This document shows positions 8,626-16,675 of a DNA stretch of 64,000 nucleotides, in pieces. The position numbers and the translations under genes were made by a program. Within the stretch, counting starts at the first letter, position 1. Each line of letters starts with the position of its first letter. This stretch comes from Bifidobacterium choladohabitans. Its GTDB lineage: Bacteria; Actinomycetota; Actinomycetes; Actinomycetales; Bifidobacteriaceae. The DNA lies in contig NZ_JACFPL010000002.1 of the NCBI RefSeq assembly GCF_016102005.1, forward strand, positions 434,001 to 498,000, in the 5' to 3' direction. Under the pieces are notes generated by a model, which was not told where the DNA came from, searched no databases, and was given only the letters and a program-made list of their open reading frames with translations.

Positions 8626-9735
8626 ATGGCAGAAAATGCAAACACCCAGCGCACCAGCGATTCAGGTGTCTCGATCTGGTTGGACGATCTGAGCCGCACC
8701 CGCATCGAGTCGGGCAATCTGCAGCAACTGATCGCCGAGCGCAATGTGGTGGGCGTGACCACCAACCCCTCGATTTTCCAGAAGGCCCTGAGCCAGGTGG
8801 GTCCCTATGACGAACAGCTCAAGCAGCTGGGCCGCATCCCCGTTGAGCAGGCCGTCCGCGAGCTGACCACCACCGACGTGCGCAACGCCACCGACATCTT
8901 CCGCGAGGTTGCCGAGAAGACCGACTATGTAGATGGACGCGTTTCCATCGAGGTCGATCCTCGTCTGGCCCACAACACCGAAGAGACCGAGAAGCAGGCC
9001 GAAGAGCTTTGGAACAAGGTCGATCGTCCCAACGCCATGATCAAGATCCCCGCCACCCTGGAGGGCCTGCCTGCCATCACCGCCACCCTGGCCAAGGGCA
9101 TCTCGGTCAACGTGACCCTGATCTTCTCCCTGGAGCGCTACAAGCAGGTCATCGATGCCTTCATCGAGGGCATGGTCCAGGCCGACAAGAACGGCCATGA
9201 CCTGAAGCACATGGGCTCGGTCGCCTCCTTCTTCGTCTCCCGCGTGGACACTGCGGTTGACAAGCTGCTGGAGGCCAACGGCTCTGACGAGGCCAAGTCC
9301 CTGGAGGGCAAGGCTGCTGTGGCCAACGCCCGCCTGGCCTACGAGCTCTTCGAGAAGGCCTTCGACAGCGATCCCCGCTGGGCCGACCTGGAAGCCAAGG
9401 GCGCCAAGCGTCAGCGTCCGCTCTGGGCCTCCACCGGCACCAAGAACGCCGCCTACTCCGACTGCAAGTACGTGGACGAGCTGGTGGCCCCTGACGTGGT
9501 CAACACCATGCCTGAGAAGACCCTGAACGCTCTGGCCGATCACGGCAACGGCGCTCCCTCGGTCAAGGGCACCTACGAGGAGAGCCACCAAGTGATGCAG
9601 AAGCTGGCAGACCTGGGCATCAGCATCAAGGATGTGACCGACAAGCTGGAGGCCGATGGCGTCGCCGCCTTCATCGACTCCTGGGATTCGGTCCTCTCTG
9701 ACGTGCAGAAGGGCATCGACCGCGTCAACGGCTGA
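8626..9735 (+). CDS. tal: Transaldolase
   Basis: This enzyme transfers a dihydroxyacetone unit between fructose-6-phosphate and erythrose-4-phosphate through a Schiff-base lysine. The 369-residue protein belongs to the longer actinobacterial type: WLDDLSR near the N-terminus, a GVTTNPSIFQKAL segment, IKIPATLEGLPAI with the catalytic Lys, ISVNVTLIFSLERY, and RPLWASTGTKN. ATG 8626 follows AAGGAG by seven bases. With tkt it supplies the non-oxidative pentose phosphate arm of the bifid shunt. A strong hairpin terminator follows. Confidence 0.97.
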   Translation: MAENANTQRTSDSGVSIWLDDLSRTRIESGNLQQLIAERNVVGVTTNPSIFQKALSQVGPYDEQLKQLGRIPVEQAVRELTTTDVRNATDIFREVAEKTDYVDGRVSIEVDPRLAHNTEETEKQAEELWNKVDRPNAMIKIPATLEGLPAITATLAKGISVNVTLIFSLERYKQVIDAFIEGMVQADKNGHDLKHMGSVASFFVSRVDTAVDKLLEANGSDEAKSLEGKAAVANARLAYELFEKAFDSDPRWADLEAKGAKRQRPLWASTGTKNAAYSDCKYVDELVAPDVVNTMPEKTLNALADHGNGAPSVKGTYEESHQVMQKLADLGISIKDVTDKLEADGVAAFIDSWDSVLSDVQKGIDRVNG

Positions 9736-9740
9736 GCGCC

Positions 9741-9768
9741 TGACTGACAGTCGCTGACTGACACTCGC
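9741..9768. repeat. Short tandem repeat after tal
   Basis: Two 14-base units, TGACTGACAGTCGC and TGACTGACACTCGC, lie head to tail between the tal stop and its terminator, with one mismatch. No function is evident. Confidence 0.6.
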
Positions 9769-9780
9769 TGCCAATAAAGA

Positions 9781-9818
9781 TTGTGCCCCCGTCCGGCTCA
9801 AACCGGACGGGGGCACAA
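9781..9818. terminator. Bidirectional terminator between tal and hemH
   Basis: TTGTGCCCCCGTCCGG (9781-9796) is perfectly complementary to 9803-9818 across a six-base loop CTCAAA. The stem is 16 base pairs. The AT-rich stem ends give short U-runs in both directions, so it can end tal and the convergent hemQ-MFS-hemH transcript. Confidence 0.88.
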
Positions 9819-9828
9819 TTTGTATCAG

Positions 9829-10752
9829 TTACTCGGCCTTGGTCTCCTCGACCACCTGCTGCAGGATGGCAATCAGGGCTGGGCTGTCGTTGGGCATGTT
9901 CAGCCTGGTCAGGGTGCCGCCGGCGGACTCGATGGCCTTGGCCAGCTCCATGTCCACGTCGTAGCAGATCTCCAGGTTGTCGGCGATGAAGCCGATGGAG
10001 GCGGAAACAATGGTCTTCATGCCGCTCTTGGTGATCAGATCCTTGGCCACGGTGACGAAATCAGGCCCGATCCAGGGCTCCTGGGTGCGGCCTGCCGACT
10101 GCCAGGCCAGTACGTACTGGTCCTCATTGAGACCGGCTGCCCGGGCCACGGCATTGGACAGACCGATGACCTCATCCTTGTAGGGGTCCCCTCCCTGGAT
10201 GATGCGCAGGGGCAGGGAGTGGGCGCTGAAGATCACCTTGGTGTCCGGCCGGTCGGTCAGATCCTTCTTGGCCACCAGCTGGTCGCTCCAGAAGTGGATC
10301 AGCTCCTGGTGGTTCCACCAGGACCGGACCGGCAGGTACTCCATGCCCGGATGGGCCTCGATGGCCTTGCGGGCGCGGTTGTGGTAGTCCTCGCTCGAAT
10401 AGGAGGAGTACTGCGGGGCCAGCGGCAGGCCGATCACCCTGGTGATGCCATCGGCGGCAATCTGGTCGACCGCATCCTTGATGAAGGGGGTGATGTACTT
10501 CAGCCCCTCGTAGACCTTGTAGGCGCCGGGATGTGCCTTGTCCAGCGCAGCCTGGAGGCCGTCGCGCTGTGCCGTGGTGATCCTGGCCAGGGGCGAGGGC
10601 AGACCGATGGCCTTGTAGCGGCCGACCAGCTGGTCCATGAGCGGCTTGGGGGGCTCCTGCCCATGGCGGATGTTGGTGTAGTACCCCCTGATGTCGGACT
10701 CCTGGTAGGGGGTGCCGTAAGCCATGAGGAGGACTGCTGTAGGTTCAGTCAT
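9829..10752 (-). CDS. hemH: Ferrochelatase, coproporphyrin type (CpfC/HemH)
   Basis: This soluble enzyme inserts ferrous iron into a porphyrin. In Gram-positive bacteria the substrate is coproporphyrin III. The 307-residue protein resembles Bacillus HemH by eye: LLMAYGTPYQESDI with the substrate-contacting Tyr near residue 11, YYTNIRHG, the SAHSLP catalytic His near residue 180, WQSAGRTQEPWIGPD, and IGFIADNLEICYD with the catalytic Glu. I chose ATG 10752 (AGAAAGAAG upstream). It overlaps the end of the MFS gene by eight bases, indicating translational coupling. With hemQ this makes a two-enzyme route to haem. Confidence 0.92.
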   Translation of the reverse strand: MTEPTAVLLMAYGTPYQESDIRGYYTNIRHGQEPPKPLMDQLVGRYKAIGLPSPLARITTAQRDGLQAALDKAHPGAYKVYEGLKYITPFIKDAVDQIAADGITRVIGLPLAPQYSSYSSEDYHNRARKAIEAHPGMEYLPVRSWWNHQELIHFWSDQLVAKKDLTDRPDTKVIFSAHSLPLRIIQGGDPYKDEVIGLSNAVARAAGLNEDQYVLAWQSAGRTQEPWIGPDFVTVAKDLITKSGMKTIVSASIGFIADNLEICYDVDMELAKAIESAGGTLTRLNMPNDSPALIAILQQVVEETKAE

Positions 10753-12142
10753 CAGCAACTTCTTTCTGTGAAAATGGAATGCAGTATGTCAGGCCGATAT
10801 TGACCAGGGCTATGACGATGACCACCAGGAACATGTTCCTGTAGGAGGCCAGACCGGCCTGTCCGCCCACCTTGCCCAGCTCAATGGCCGAGGCGAAGAG
10901 CAGGGGGGCGATGGTGGTGCCGATCTTCTTGCAGGCCGACAGCCCGCCGATGGCCTGCATGCGGTTCTCGGGCCCGGCCAGCCTTCCGGCGATGACCTGG
11001 AGCGGCGAGGACATCATGGAGCCCATGCCGACCCCCATCAGGAAGGACAGGACCATGAAGAGCTGCAGGTTGTGCAGGGTCAGGGTGATCACCAGGGCCA
11101 TCAGGCCTATCAGCGACGACGAAAAGACGAGCGTGGTCCGGTAGCCGAACTTGTCGACCAGGAGCCCGCCCAGCCAGGACCCGACCACGGAGCCGAGCCC
11201 GACGCCGACCATGACCATGCCGGCCGAGCGGACCGGGAGTCCGAAGACGGAGTGGACATAGGTCGGAATGTAGACGAAGAGGGAGAAGAACATGCCTCCC
11301 AGCGTTCCCAGCAGCAGTGTGAGCCCATAGGAGGGCAGCTTGAGCAGGCGGATGGGCAGGAAGGGCATGGTCTCGCTTGAACCGCCAAGATTGCGCTCAT
11401 GCACCAGGAAGATTGCACCGGCAACCACGGTGACCAGGAGGCATCCAATGATCAGGGCCAGATAGGTCGTGCCGTACTGGAGGAAGGTGATCGCCACCAT
11501 CAGCAGGGCCAGAGCGATACTGAAGGAGCCCAGGCCCAGGTAGTCGGTCTTCCAGGCGCGGTCGGTCTTCGAGTCGCCCATCATGAACCAGGCCAGAACA
11601 AACAAAATGGCCAGGAAAGGCAGCATCATGAAGTAATAGGCCCGCCATCCGTGGGTGATGCCCAGGAGCATGCCCGAAAGGACCGGGCTGACCATGGCGG
11701 AAAGGCCGGCGATGATGCCCACCGTGGAGACCTTCCTGCCCTGGTTGTTCCTGCGGGCTCGCTGCAGCAGGACGTTCATGGACAGGACCATGATGCCGCT
11801 GTCTCCCAGGGACTGGATGAACCGGCCCAGCAGCATGACCGCATAGTTGGGCGAGACCGCCGTCATCAGACATCCAAGGAACCAGAAGGCCAGCTCCCAG
11901 AGGAAGACCTTCCTGGTCCCGTGGGCGTCGGAGAGGTTGGAGGTGATGGGGGTGCCCACCACCAGGCCCAGGGTGTAGAGTCCGACCACCCAGGAGGAGC
12001 CCATGGTGGTCAGGCCGAAGGTCCGTGTGATGGACGGCAGCATGGTCGGCACCGCTCCCCCATCCAGCTGGGTGATGAAGACGATGACCATGAAGAACCA
12101 TATGGGCGTGGAAAGGATCGATCTTCTCTCTCTTGTCGACAT
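10745..12142 (-). CDS. MFS transporter in the haem cassette
   Basis: This 465-residue major facilitator superfamily protein has hydrophobic segments spaced as 12 to 14 transmembrane helices. An early motif, D-G-G-A-V-P-TMLPSI in helix 1, resembles the DHA drug:H+ antiporter class, and GRFIQSLGDSG matches the helix-4 motif of that class. It lies between hemQ (3-base gap upstream) and hemH (8-base overlap downstream), so the three are surely co-transcribed. The context suggests transport of a porphyrin, haem or related tetrapyrrole, but sequence alone gives neither substrate nor direction. Export of excess haem or of a toxic intermediate is as possible as import. Confidence 0.85.
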   Translation of the reverse strand: MSTRERRSILSTPIWFFMVIVFITQLDGGAVPTMLPSITRTFGLTTMGSSWVVGLYTLGLVVGTPITSNLSDAHGTRKVFLWELAFWFLGCLMTAVSPNYAVMLLGRFIQSLGDSGIMVLSMNVLLQRARRNNQGRKVSTVGIIAGLSAMVSPVLSGMLLGITHGWRAYYFMMLPFLAILFVLAWFMMGDSKTDRAWKTDYLGLGSFSIALALLMVAITFLQYGTTYLALIIGCLLVTVVAGAIFLVHERNLGGSSETMPFLPIRLLKLPSYGLTLLLGTLGGMFFSLFVYIPTYVHSVFGLPVRSAGMVMVGVGLGSVVGSWLGGLLVDKFGYRTTLVFSSSLIGLMALVITLTLHNLQLFMVLSFLMGVGMGSMMSSPLQVIAGRLAGPENRMQAIGGLSACKKIGTTIAPLLFASAIELGKVGGQAGLASYRNMFLVVIVIALVNIGLTYCIPFSQKEVADD

Positions 12143-12145
12143 GTG

Positions 12146-12904
12146 TTACTGTCCCAACTGGTCCGTGAGCAGCCTGTCGATGCGCTCGGGATCGGTCCGG
12201 GTGCCCACCAGGAAGTAGGGGAATTCGCCGTAGATGGAGCTGGCTTCGATGTAGCGCATCTCGGTGACGATCTTCTTGAATTGGACAGGGTCGTCGGCGA
12301 AGAGCGTGACGCCCCACTCATAGTCGTCCAGGCCGATGGAGCCCGTCAGGATGATGGAGACCTTGCCGGCATAGGAGCGACCGATCTTGCCATGGTCGTG
12401 CATGTAGGCCTTGCGCTGGTCGTAGGGCAGCGTGTACCAGTTGGCGCCGGGGACGCGGGTCTTCGACATGGGATAGAAGCAGATGTAGGGCTTGTCGGGC
12501 GTCTTGGGATGCAGGCTGGCGTTGACGTAGGACCAACCACGGTCTGTTGTCGGTTCGCCCGAGTAAAGGCCCACCTCGGTGACCGATACATAGGAGATGG
12601 TCGGCTTCAGATAATCGGAGAGAGGCAGCTTCTCCAAGGAGGTCTCTACCTCCTGCAGCTGGTCCAGGGTCTCCCTGAGAACCATCAGGCCCAGGTCGGC
12701 CTTTTGCCCATTGACCTGGCACCAATAATGGCTTCCCTTGCCCTGGGACTGGACCTCGTCCAATTGTGCGGCCAGGGTCTTGAACCCATCCAGGCATTCC
12801 CGGCGCTCGTCCTGGGGCACCCGGCGCCACTTGCCCCAATCGATCTTCCAGAAGAGGTGGAGGCAGAACCAGCCCTCCAGGCTCGGTGCAGCTTGCTCAG
12901 CCAT
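12146..12904 (-). CDS. hemQ: Coproheme decarboxylase (ChdC/HemQ), Firmicute-like
   Basis: HemQ oxidatively decarboxylates coproheme III to haem b, the last step of the coproporphyrin-dependent pathway, using hydrogen peroxide. The 252-residue protein has the catalytic Tyr and Lys in YPMSK (Y144, K148), the proximal haem-ligand His in HDHG (H171, exactly 27 residues after Y144 as in Firmicute enzymes), then GRSYAGKV and the GSIGLDDYEWGVTLFADD block. That last block is typical of Firmicute rather than actinobacterial HemQ. The distal Gln of Firmicute enzymes (13 residues after the His) is Ile184 here. ATG 12904 has AAAGGA upstream. It is the first gene of hemQ-MFS-hemH. Confidence 0.92.
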   Translation of the reverse strand: MAEQAAPSLEGWFCLHLFWKIDWGKWRRVPQDERRECLDGFKTLAAQLDEVQSQGKGSHYWCQVNGQKADLGLMVLRETLDQLQEVETSLEKLPLSDYLKPTISYVSVTEVGLYSGEPTTDRGWSYVNASLHPKTPDKPYICFYPMSKTRVPGANWYTLPYDQRKAYMHDHGKIGRSYAGKVSIILTGSIGLDDYEWGVTLFADDPVQFKKIVTEMRYIEASSIYGEFPYFLVGTRTDPERIDRLLTDQLGQ

Positions 12905-13084
12905 GAGCACATCCTTTCGCTTGCTTAGCTTGCACGACAACGTGTAATATGCCGCTGATTCGGCACACAGTTACCCACTCTATCCGTCAACCGGCTGAAT
13001 CGCTGGATTATCCATGCATTGTGAATGACATATTGTGGTAATAGTCAAGGACTAGGAGCATTGCACCAAAGTGGTCCGGATATG

Positions 13085-13109
13085 GAAAAACCCCGGTCGA
13101 TGCCGGGGT
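13085..13109 (-). terminator. Rho-independent terminator after secG
   Basis: Reading the minus strand, ACCCCGG (13109-13103), a six-base loop, then CCGGGGT (13096-13090) followed directly by a T-run. This ends the whiA-pgk-tpiA-secG transcript. Confidence 0.85.
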
Positions 13110-13137
13110 CAGGTATTTTAGATATTGGTTGTCGGAA

Positions 13138-13386
13138 TCAGGCCAGCTTGTACTTGGCAATGAGGTCCAAGGCGATGATGATGGCCACCCAGATCAGGGC
13201 CACGATAATGGTCAGCCTGTTCAGGTTCTTCTCGGCTGCGCCCGAGGTACCGGCATTGGAGCCGATTCCGCCACCGAACATATCGGACAGGCCGCCGCCC
13301 TTGCCCTTGTGCAACAGAATCAGCATGGTCAGCAATATGCTGGCGAGGATGACGACGACTTGAAGCACAATCTTGACAATGGTCAC
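13138..13386 (-). CDS. secG: Preprotein translocase subunit SecG
   Basis: SecG is the small membrane subunit of the SecYEG export channel. The 82-residue product has two hydrophobic helices (about residues 3-22 and 58-78) joined by the family's Gly-rich loop, LLHKGKGGGLSDMFGGG. I chose GTG 13386 because GGAGG lies eight bases upstream; an ATG five codons earlier would overlap that ribosome site. It is the last gene of pgk-tpiA-secG, as in other actinobacteria, and is followed by a clear terminator. Confidence 0.93.
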   Translation of the reverse strand: MTIVKIVLQVVVILASILLTMLILLHKGKGGGLSDMFGGGIGSNAGTSGAAEKNLNRLTIIVALIWVAIIIALDLIAKYKLA

Positions 13387-13446
13387 GGCACATACCTCCA
13401 TGTAAGGAACTGGGAACAAGTATACATACACCCGTCGAAAAGCGCA

Positions 13447-14229
13447 TCAGCCCTTGGCGGCCAGTCGCACAATACGTGCGAACTCCTCCACATCCAGGGA
13501 GGCGCCGCCCACCAGGAAGCCATCCACGTCCGGCTGGGTGATCATCTGGGAGGCATTCTTGGAGGTGACCGAACCGCCGTAGAGGATCCGTACCGCTTGG
13601 CCGGCAGACTCTCCGAACTTGCTTGAAATATGGTCGCGGATGGCCCGGGCGGCCTGCTGGGCGGTATCCGGGGTGGCCACCATGCCGGTGCCGATGGCCC
13701 AGACCGGTTCGTAGGCCACGATCAGGTTTTCCATGTCCTCCTTGGCCAGGTCTCGGGTGACGTCGTTGACCTGACCCACGGCGAAGTCCAGCTGGATGCC
13801 CTGGCGACGCTCCTCATAACTCTCCCCCACACAGAGGATGGGCTTCATGTCCGCAGCCAGGACGGCCCGGACCTGGTCGACGATGTTGGCATCGTCCTCA
13901 GGATGGTACTTGCGCCGTTCGGAGTGGCCCACGATGACGTAGCTGCAGCCCAGCTGAGCCAGCATATCCGCGGACACATCCCCGGTGAAGGCACCCTGGG
14001 CGGTGACGGAGACGGCCTGGGCCCCATACTCGATGGGCAGGTTGTCGGCCTCCACCAGCACCTGGACGGAACGCAGGGCGGTGAAGGCGGGCATCAGAGC
14101 CACCTGGCAGCGTCTGCGGTCGAAGTGGGCGTCGCGCAGGAGCCAGGCCAGCTTCTGTACGAAATAGGTGGCTTCCAGGTGGTCGAAGTTCATCTTCCAA
14201 TTGCCGGCCACCAGGGGAATGCGTGCCAT
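13447..14229 (-). CDS. tpiA: Triosephosphate isomerase
   Basis: This enzyme interconverts dihydroxyacetone phosphate and glyceraldehyde-3-phosphate. The 260-residue protein starts MARIPLVAGNWKMN, with the substrate-binding Asn and Lys, and has the catalytic His in IVGHSERR, the catalytic Glu in VAYEPVWAIGTG, and the phosphate-binding loop near ILYGGSV. ATG 14229 is preceded by GGAAAGG. It lies between pgk and secG; an intercistronic hairpin upstream may set its level relative to pgk. Confidence 0.97.
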   Translation of the reverse strand: MARIPLVAGNWKMNFDHLEATYFVQKLAWLLRDAHFDRRRCQVALMPAFTALRSVQVLVEADNLPIEYGAQAVSVTAQGAFTGDVSADMLAQLGCSYVIVGHSERRKYHPEDDANIVDQVRAVLAADMKPILCVGESYEERRQGIQLDFAVGQVNDVTRDLAKEDMENLIVAYEPVWAIGTGMVATPDTAQQAARAIRDHISSKFGESAGQAVRILYGGSVTSKNASQMITQPDVDGFLVGGASLDVEEFARIVRLAAKG

Positions 14230-14259
14230 ACCAGACCTTTCCATCCGCGCAACAACAAC

Positions 14260-14300
14260 AATGCCGGGCCGCCGGATGCGAAACCCGGTGACCCGGCATT
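14260..14300 (-). terminator. Intercistronic hairpin between pgk and tpiA
   Basis: AATGCCGGG (14260-14268) pairs with CCCGGCATT (14292-14300), and CCGG pairs inside the loop. On the minus strand it is followed by GTTGTTGTTG. It could be a leaky terminator or processing/stability element. Confidence 0.5.
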
Positions 14301-14319
14301 GCACGTCTGTATGCCGATT

Positions 14320-15516
14320 TTACTCCAGCACCTTCAGGCCCGGAAGCTCCTTGCCCTCAAGGAACTCCAGAGAGGCGCCGCCGCCGGTGGAGATGTGCGA
14401 GAAGCCGTCCTCGGGGAAGCCAAGGTTGCGCACGGCCGAGGCGGAGTCGCCGCCGCCGACGATGGTGAAGGCTCCGGCCTTGGTGGCGTCGACCAGGCCC
14501 TGGGCCACGGCACGGGTGCCATCGGCGAATGCCGGGAACTCGAAGACGCCCATGGGTCCGTTCCAGACCACGGTCTTGGAGTCCACGATCTTGTCGTGGA
14601 AGAGCTTCTGGGAGTCGGGACCGATGTCCAGACCCATCTTGTCTGCGGGGATGCCGTCGGCAGGGACCACCTGGTGGGGCGAATCCGCCTTGAACTCGTC
14701 AGCCACCACGATGTCGGTGGGCAGGACCAGCTCCACGCCCTTCTCGCGGGCGGTGGCCATGTAGCCCTTGACGGTGTCGACCTGATCCTCCTCCAGCAGG
14801 GAGGAGCCGACCTCATAGCCCTCGGCCTTGAGGAAGGTGAAGACCATGCCGCCGCCGATGACCAGCCGGTCGGCCTTGCTGAGCAGGTTCTCGATGACGC
14901 CCAGCTTGTCGGAGACCTTTGAACCGCCCAGGACCACGGTGAAGGGCCGTTCGGGGTTCTCGGTCGCCTTGGACAGGGCCTTGACCTCCTTCTCGACCAG
15001 CAGACCGGCTGCGGAGGGCAGGAACTTGGCCACGGAGTAGTTGGAGCCCTGGGCGCGGTGGACCACGCCGAAACCGTCGGAGACGAAGACATCGCCCAGG
15101 TCAGCGATCTTGCGGGCGTAGGCATCACGCTCGGCCTCGTCCTTGCTGGTCTCCTCGGGGTTGTAGCGCACGTTCTGCAGCAGGACCACGTCGCCGTCGT
15201 TCATGGCGGCCACCTTGGCATGGGCATCGGGACCATAGGTGTCCTCGGCCAGAGGAACCTGCACGCCCAGCAGCTCGCCCAGGCGGGCGGCCACGGGGGC
15301 CAGGCTCAGCTCGGGAACGACCTTGCCCTTGGGGCGACCCAGGTGGGCCATGAGGATGACCTTGGCGCCCTGGCCACGAAGCTGCTCGATGGTTGGCAAA
15401 GCGGCGCGGATGCGGCCGTCGTCCGTGATGGTGGTGCCGTCCAGCGGCACATTGAAGTCCGCGCGGACGAGCACGCGCTTGCCCTTGAGATCACCGAGGC
15501 TCTTCAGTGTTTTCAT
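14320..15516 (-). CDS. pgk: Phosphoglycerate kinase
   Basis: This enzyme makes ATP from 1,3-bisphosphoglycerate in the lower glycolytic arm fed by the bifid shunt. The 398-residue protein has [14 protein letters not shown] at the N-terminus, HLGRPKG with substrate-binding basic residues, the [10 protein letters not shown] segment, WNGPMGVFE, and the nucleotide-binding GGGDSASAV followed by the [11 protein letters not shown] motif. ATG 15516 has AAAGGA upstream. It follows whiA on the same strand. Confidence 0.97.
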   Translation of the reverse strand: MKTLKSLGDLKGKRVLVRADFNVPLDGTTITDDGRIRAALPTIEQLRGQGAKVILMAHLGRPKGKVVPELSLAPVAARLGELLGVQVPLAEDTYGPDAHAKVAAMNDGDVVLLQNVRYNPEETSKDEAERDAYARKIADLGDVFVSDGFGVVHRAQGSNYSVAKFLPSAAGLLVEKEVKALSKATENPERPFTVVLGGSKVSDKLGVIENLLSKADRLVIGGGMVFTFLKAEGYEVGSSLLEEDQVDTVKGYMATAREKGVELVLPTDIVVADEFKADSPHQVVPADGIPADKMGLDIGPDSQKLFHDKIVDSKTVVWNGPMGVFEFPAFADGTRAVAQGLVDATKAGAFTIVGGGDSASAVRNLGFPEDGFSHISTGGGASLEFLEGKELPGLKVLE

Positions 15517-15595
15517 GCGTATCCTTTCTGACTGCGGGTCCATGCGCCCGCTCCCCTGCCATGGTACTCAGGCAGACCGACCTGTGTGAGCTATC

Positions 15596-16555
15596 TCACT
15601 CTTGTTTGGCCTCTTCCTCGGCCCTCTTCTTTTCGACCTTGGTGGCCAGCTGCAGCAGACGGCGGATGCGTCCGGCGATGGCGTCCTTGGTGACCGGCGG
15701 ATCGGCCAGGCGGCCCAGCTCTTCGAGGGAGGCCTCGCGGTGGTCGAGACGGAGCTGGCCGGCTGCACGCAGGTTCTCGGGGATGTCGTCGCCCAGAATC
15801 TCAAAGGCCTTGGTGACCTTGGCGCTGGCCTCGACGGCTGCCTTGGCCGACCGGCGCATGTTGGCATCGTCGAAGTTGGCCAGGCGGTTGGCCTTGCCGC
15901 GGGACTCGCCGTCGCTGCGCTTGCCGGTCCACTCACGGGAGGACTTGGGGGCGCCCATCAGGTTGAGCATGCGTTCGATGACGTCCGGATCGCGCAGGGT
16001 GACGCGCTCGGAGCTGCGCACCTGGCGGGCCTTGGCGTTGATGCCCAGACGGCGGGCGGCGCCCACCAGGGCCAGGGCGGCCTCGGATCCGGGGCAGACG
16101 ATCTCCAGGTAGGAGGCCTTGCCCGGGTCGGACAGCTCGCCGTGGGCCAGGAAGGCCCCTCTCCAGGCGGCCTTGACCTGGGCGATGTTGCCGGAGACGA
16201 TGTCAGCGGGAAGACCACGAACCGGATGCTTGCGGCGGTCCAGCAGACCGGTCTGCAGGGCCAGGGCACCACCCGCTCTCAGCACGCGGACCGAGTAGCG
16301 GGTCAGGTTGCCGGTGGGGGCCTGACGCTTGACCTGGATCAGATCGGAATCATGTCCGTAGACGTCCCTGATGGTGTTCTGCAACCACTGCGCTGCCGGC
16401 AGGGAATCGAATTGCGCTTCCACCACGATGTGACGCTGAATGATGTGCAGACCGCCGCCGAAGCGGATCATCGCCGCCGATTGTGCTTTCTTGGCAGAGG
16501 GGGGTTCGTTGTCAATCGCGGCCAGCTCGCTTTTGACATCATCAAGTAGGGCCAA
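15596..16555 (-). CDS. whiA: DNA-binding protein WhiA
   Basis: WhiA pairs a degenerate LAGLIDADG homing-endonuclease-like domain with a C-terminal helix-turn-helix; it regulates sporulation septation in Streptomyces and division or chromosome segregation in Bacillus. The 319-residue protein has the N-terminal KSELAAI region, [10 protein letters not shown] and [18 protein letters not shown] in the endonuclease-like part, and the C-terminal [18 protein letters not shown] helix-turn-helix. I chose TTG at 16555 because AGGAGG lies seven bases upstream. It sits between rapZ and pgk; the yvcK-type gene often found here is absent. Confidence 0.93.
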   Translation of the reverse strand: MALLDDVKSELAAIDNEPPSAKKAQSAAMIRFGGGLHIIQRHIVVEAQFDSLPAAQWLQNTIRDVYGHDSDLIQVKRQAPTGNLTRYSVRVLRAGGALALQTGLLDRRKHPVRGLPADIVSGNIAQVKAAWRGAFLAHGELSDPGKASYLEIVCPGSEAALALVGAARRLGINAKARQVRSSERVTLRDPDVIERMLNLMGAPKSSREWTGKRSDGESRGKANRLANFDDANMRRSAKAAVEASAKVTKAFEILGDDIPENLRAAGQLRLDHREASLEELGRLADPPVTKDAIAGRIRRLLQLATKVEKKRAEEEAKQE

Positions 16556-16675
16556 GAGCCGTCCTCCTACGAAAAAATACTGAAAAATGAATACTTCCAG
16601 GCCGCGCGACACACCTGCCGTGCAAACCACCGGATTACTGTGATACCGAATATCTTGGACAAATTGCGCCTTTGG

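Noticed and set aside
7499-8641. Long open frame antisense to tkt (about 380 codons), and similar ones antisense to uvrA (22042-23949) and tal (8662-9816)
   Set aside because: High-GC codon bias leaves antisense frames open. The predicted proteins are Gly/His/Val-rich with no domain, and the opposite strand has clear conserved genes.
12905-13084. Possible tRNA or operator upstream of hemQ
   Set aside because: Short dyads occur (TGCCG/CGGCA at 12950-12965), but no tRNA cloverleaf or known operator could be built, and no convincing promoter was seen.
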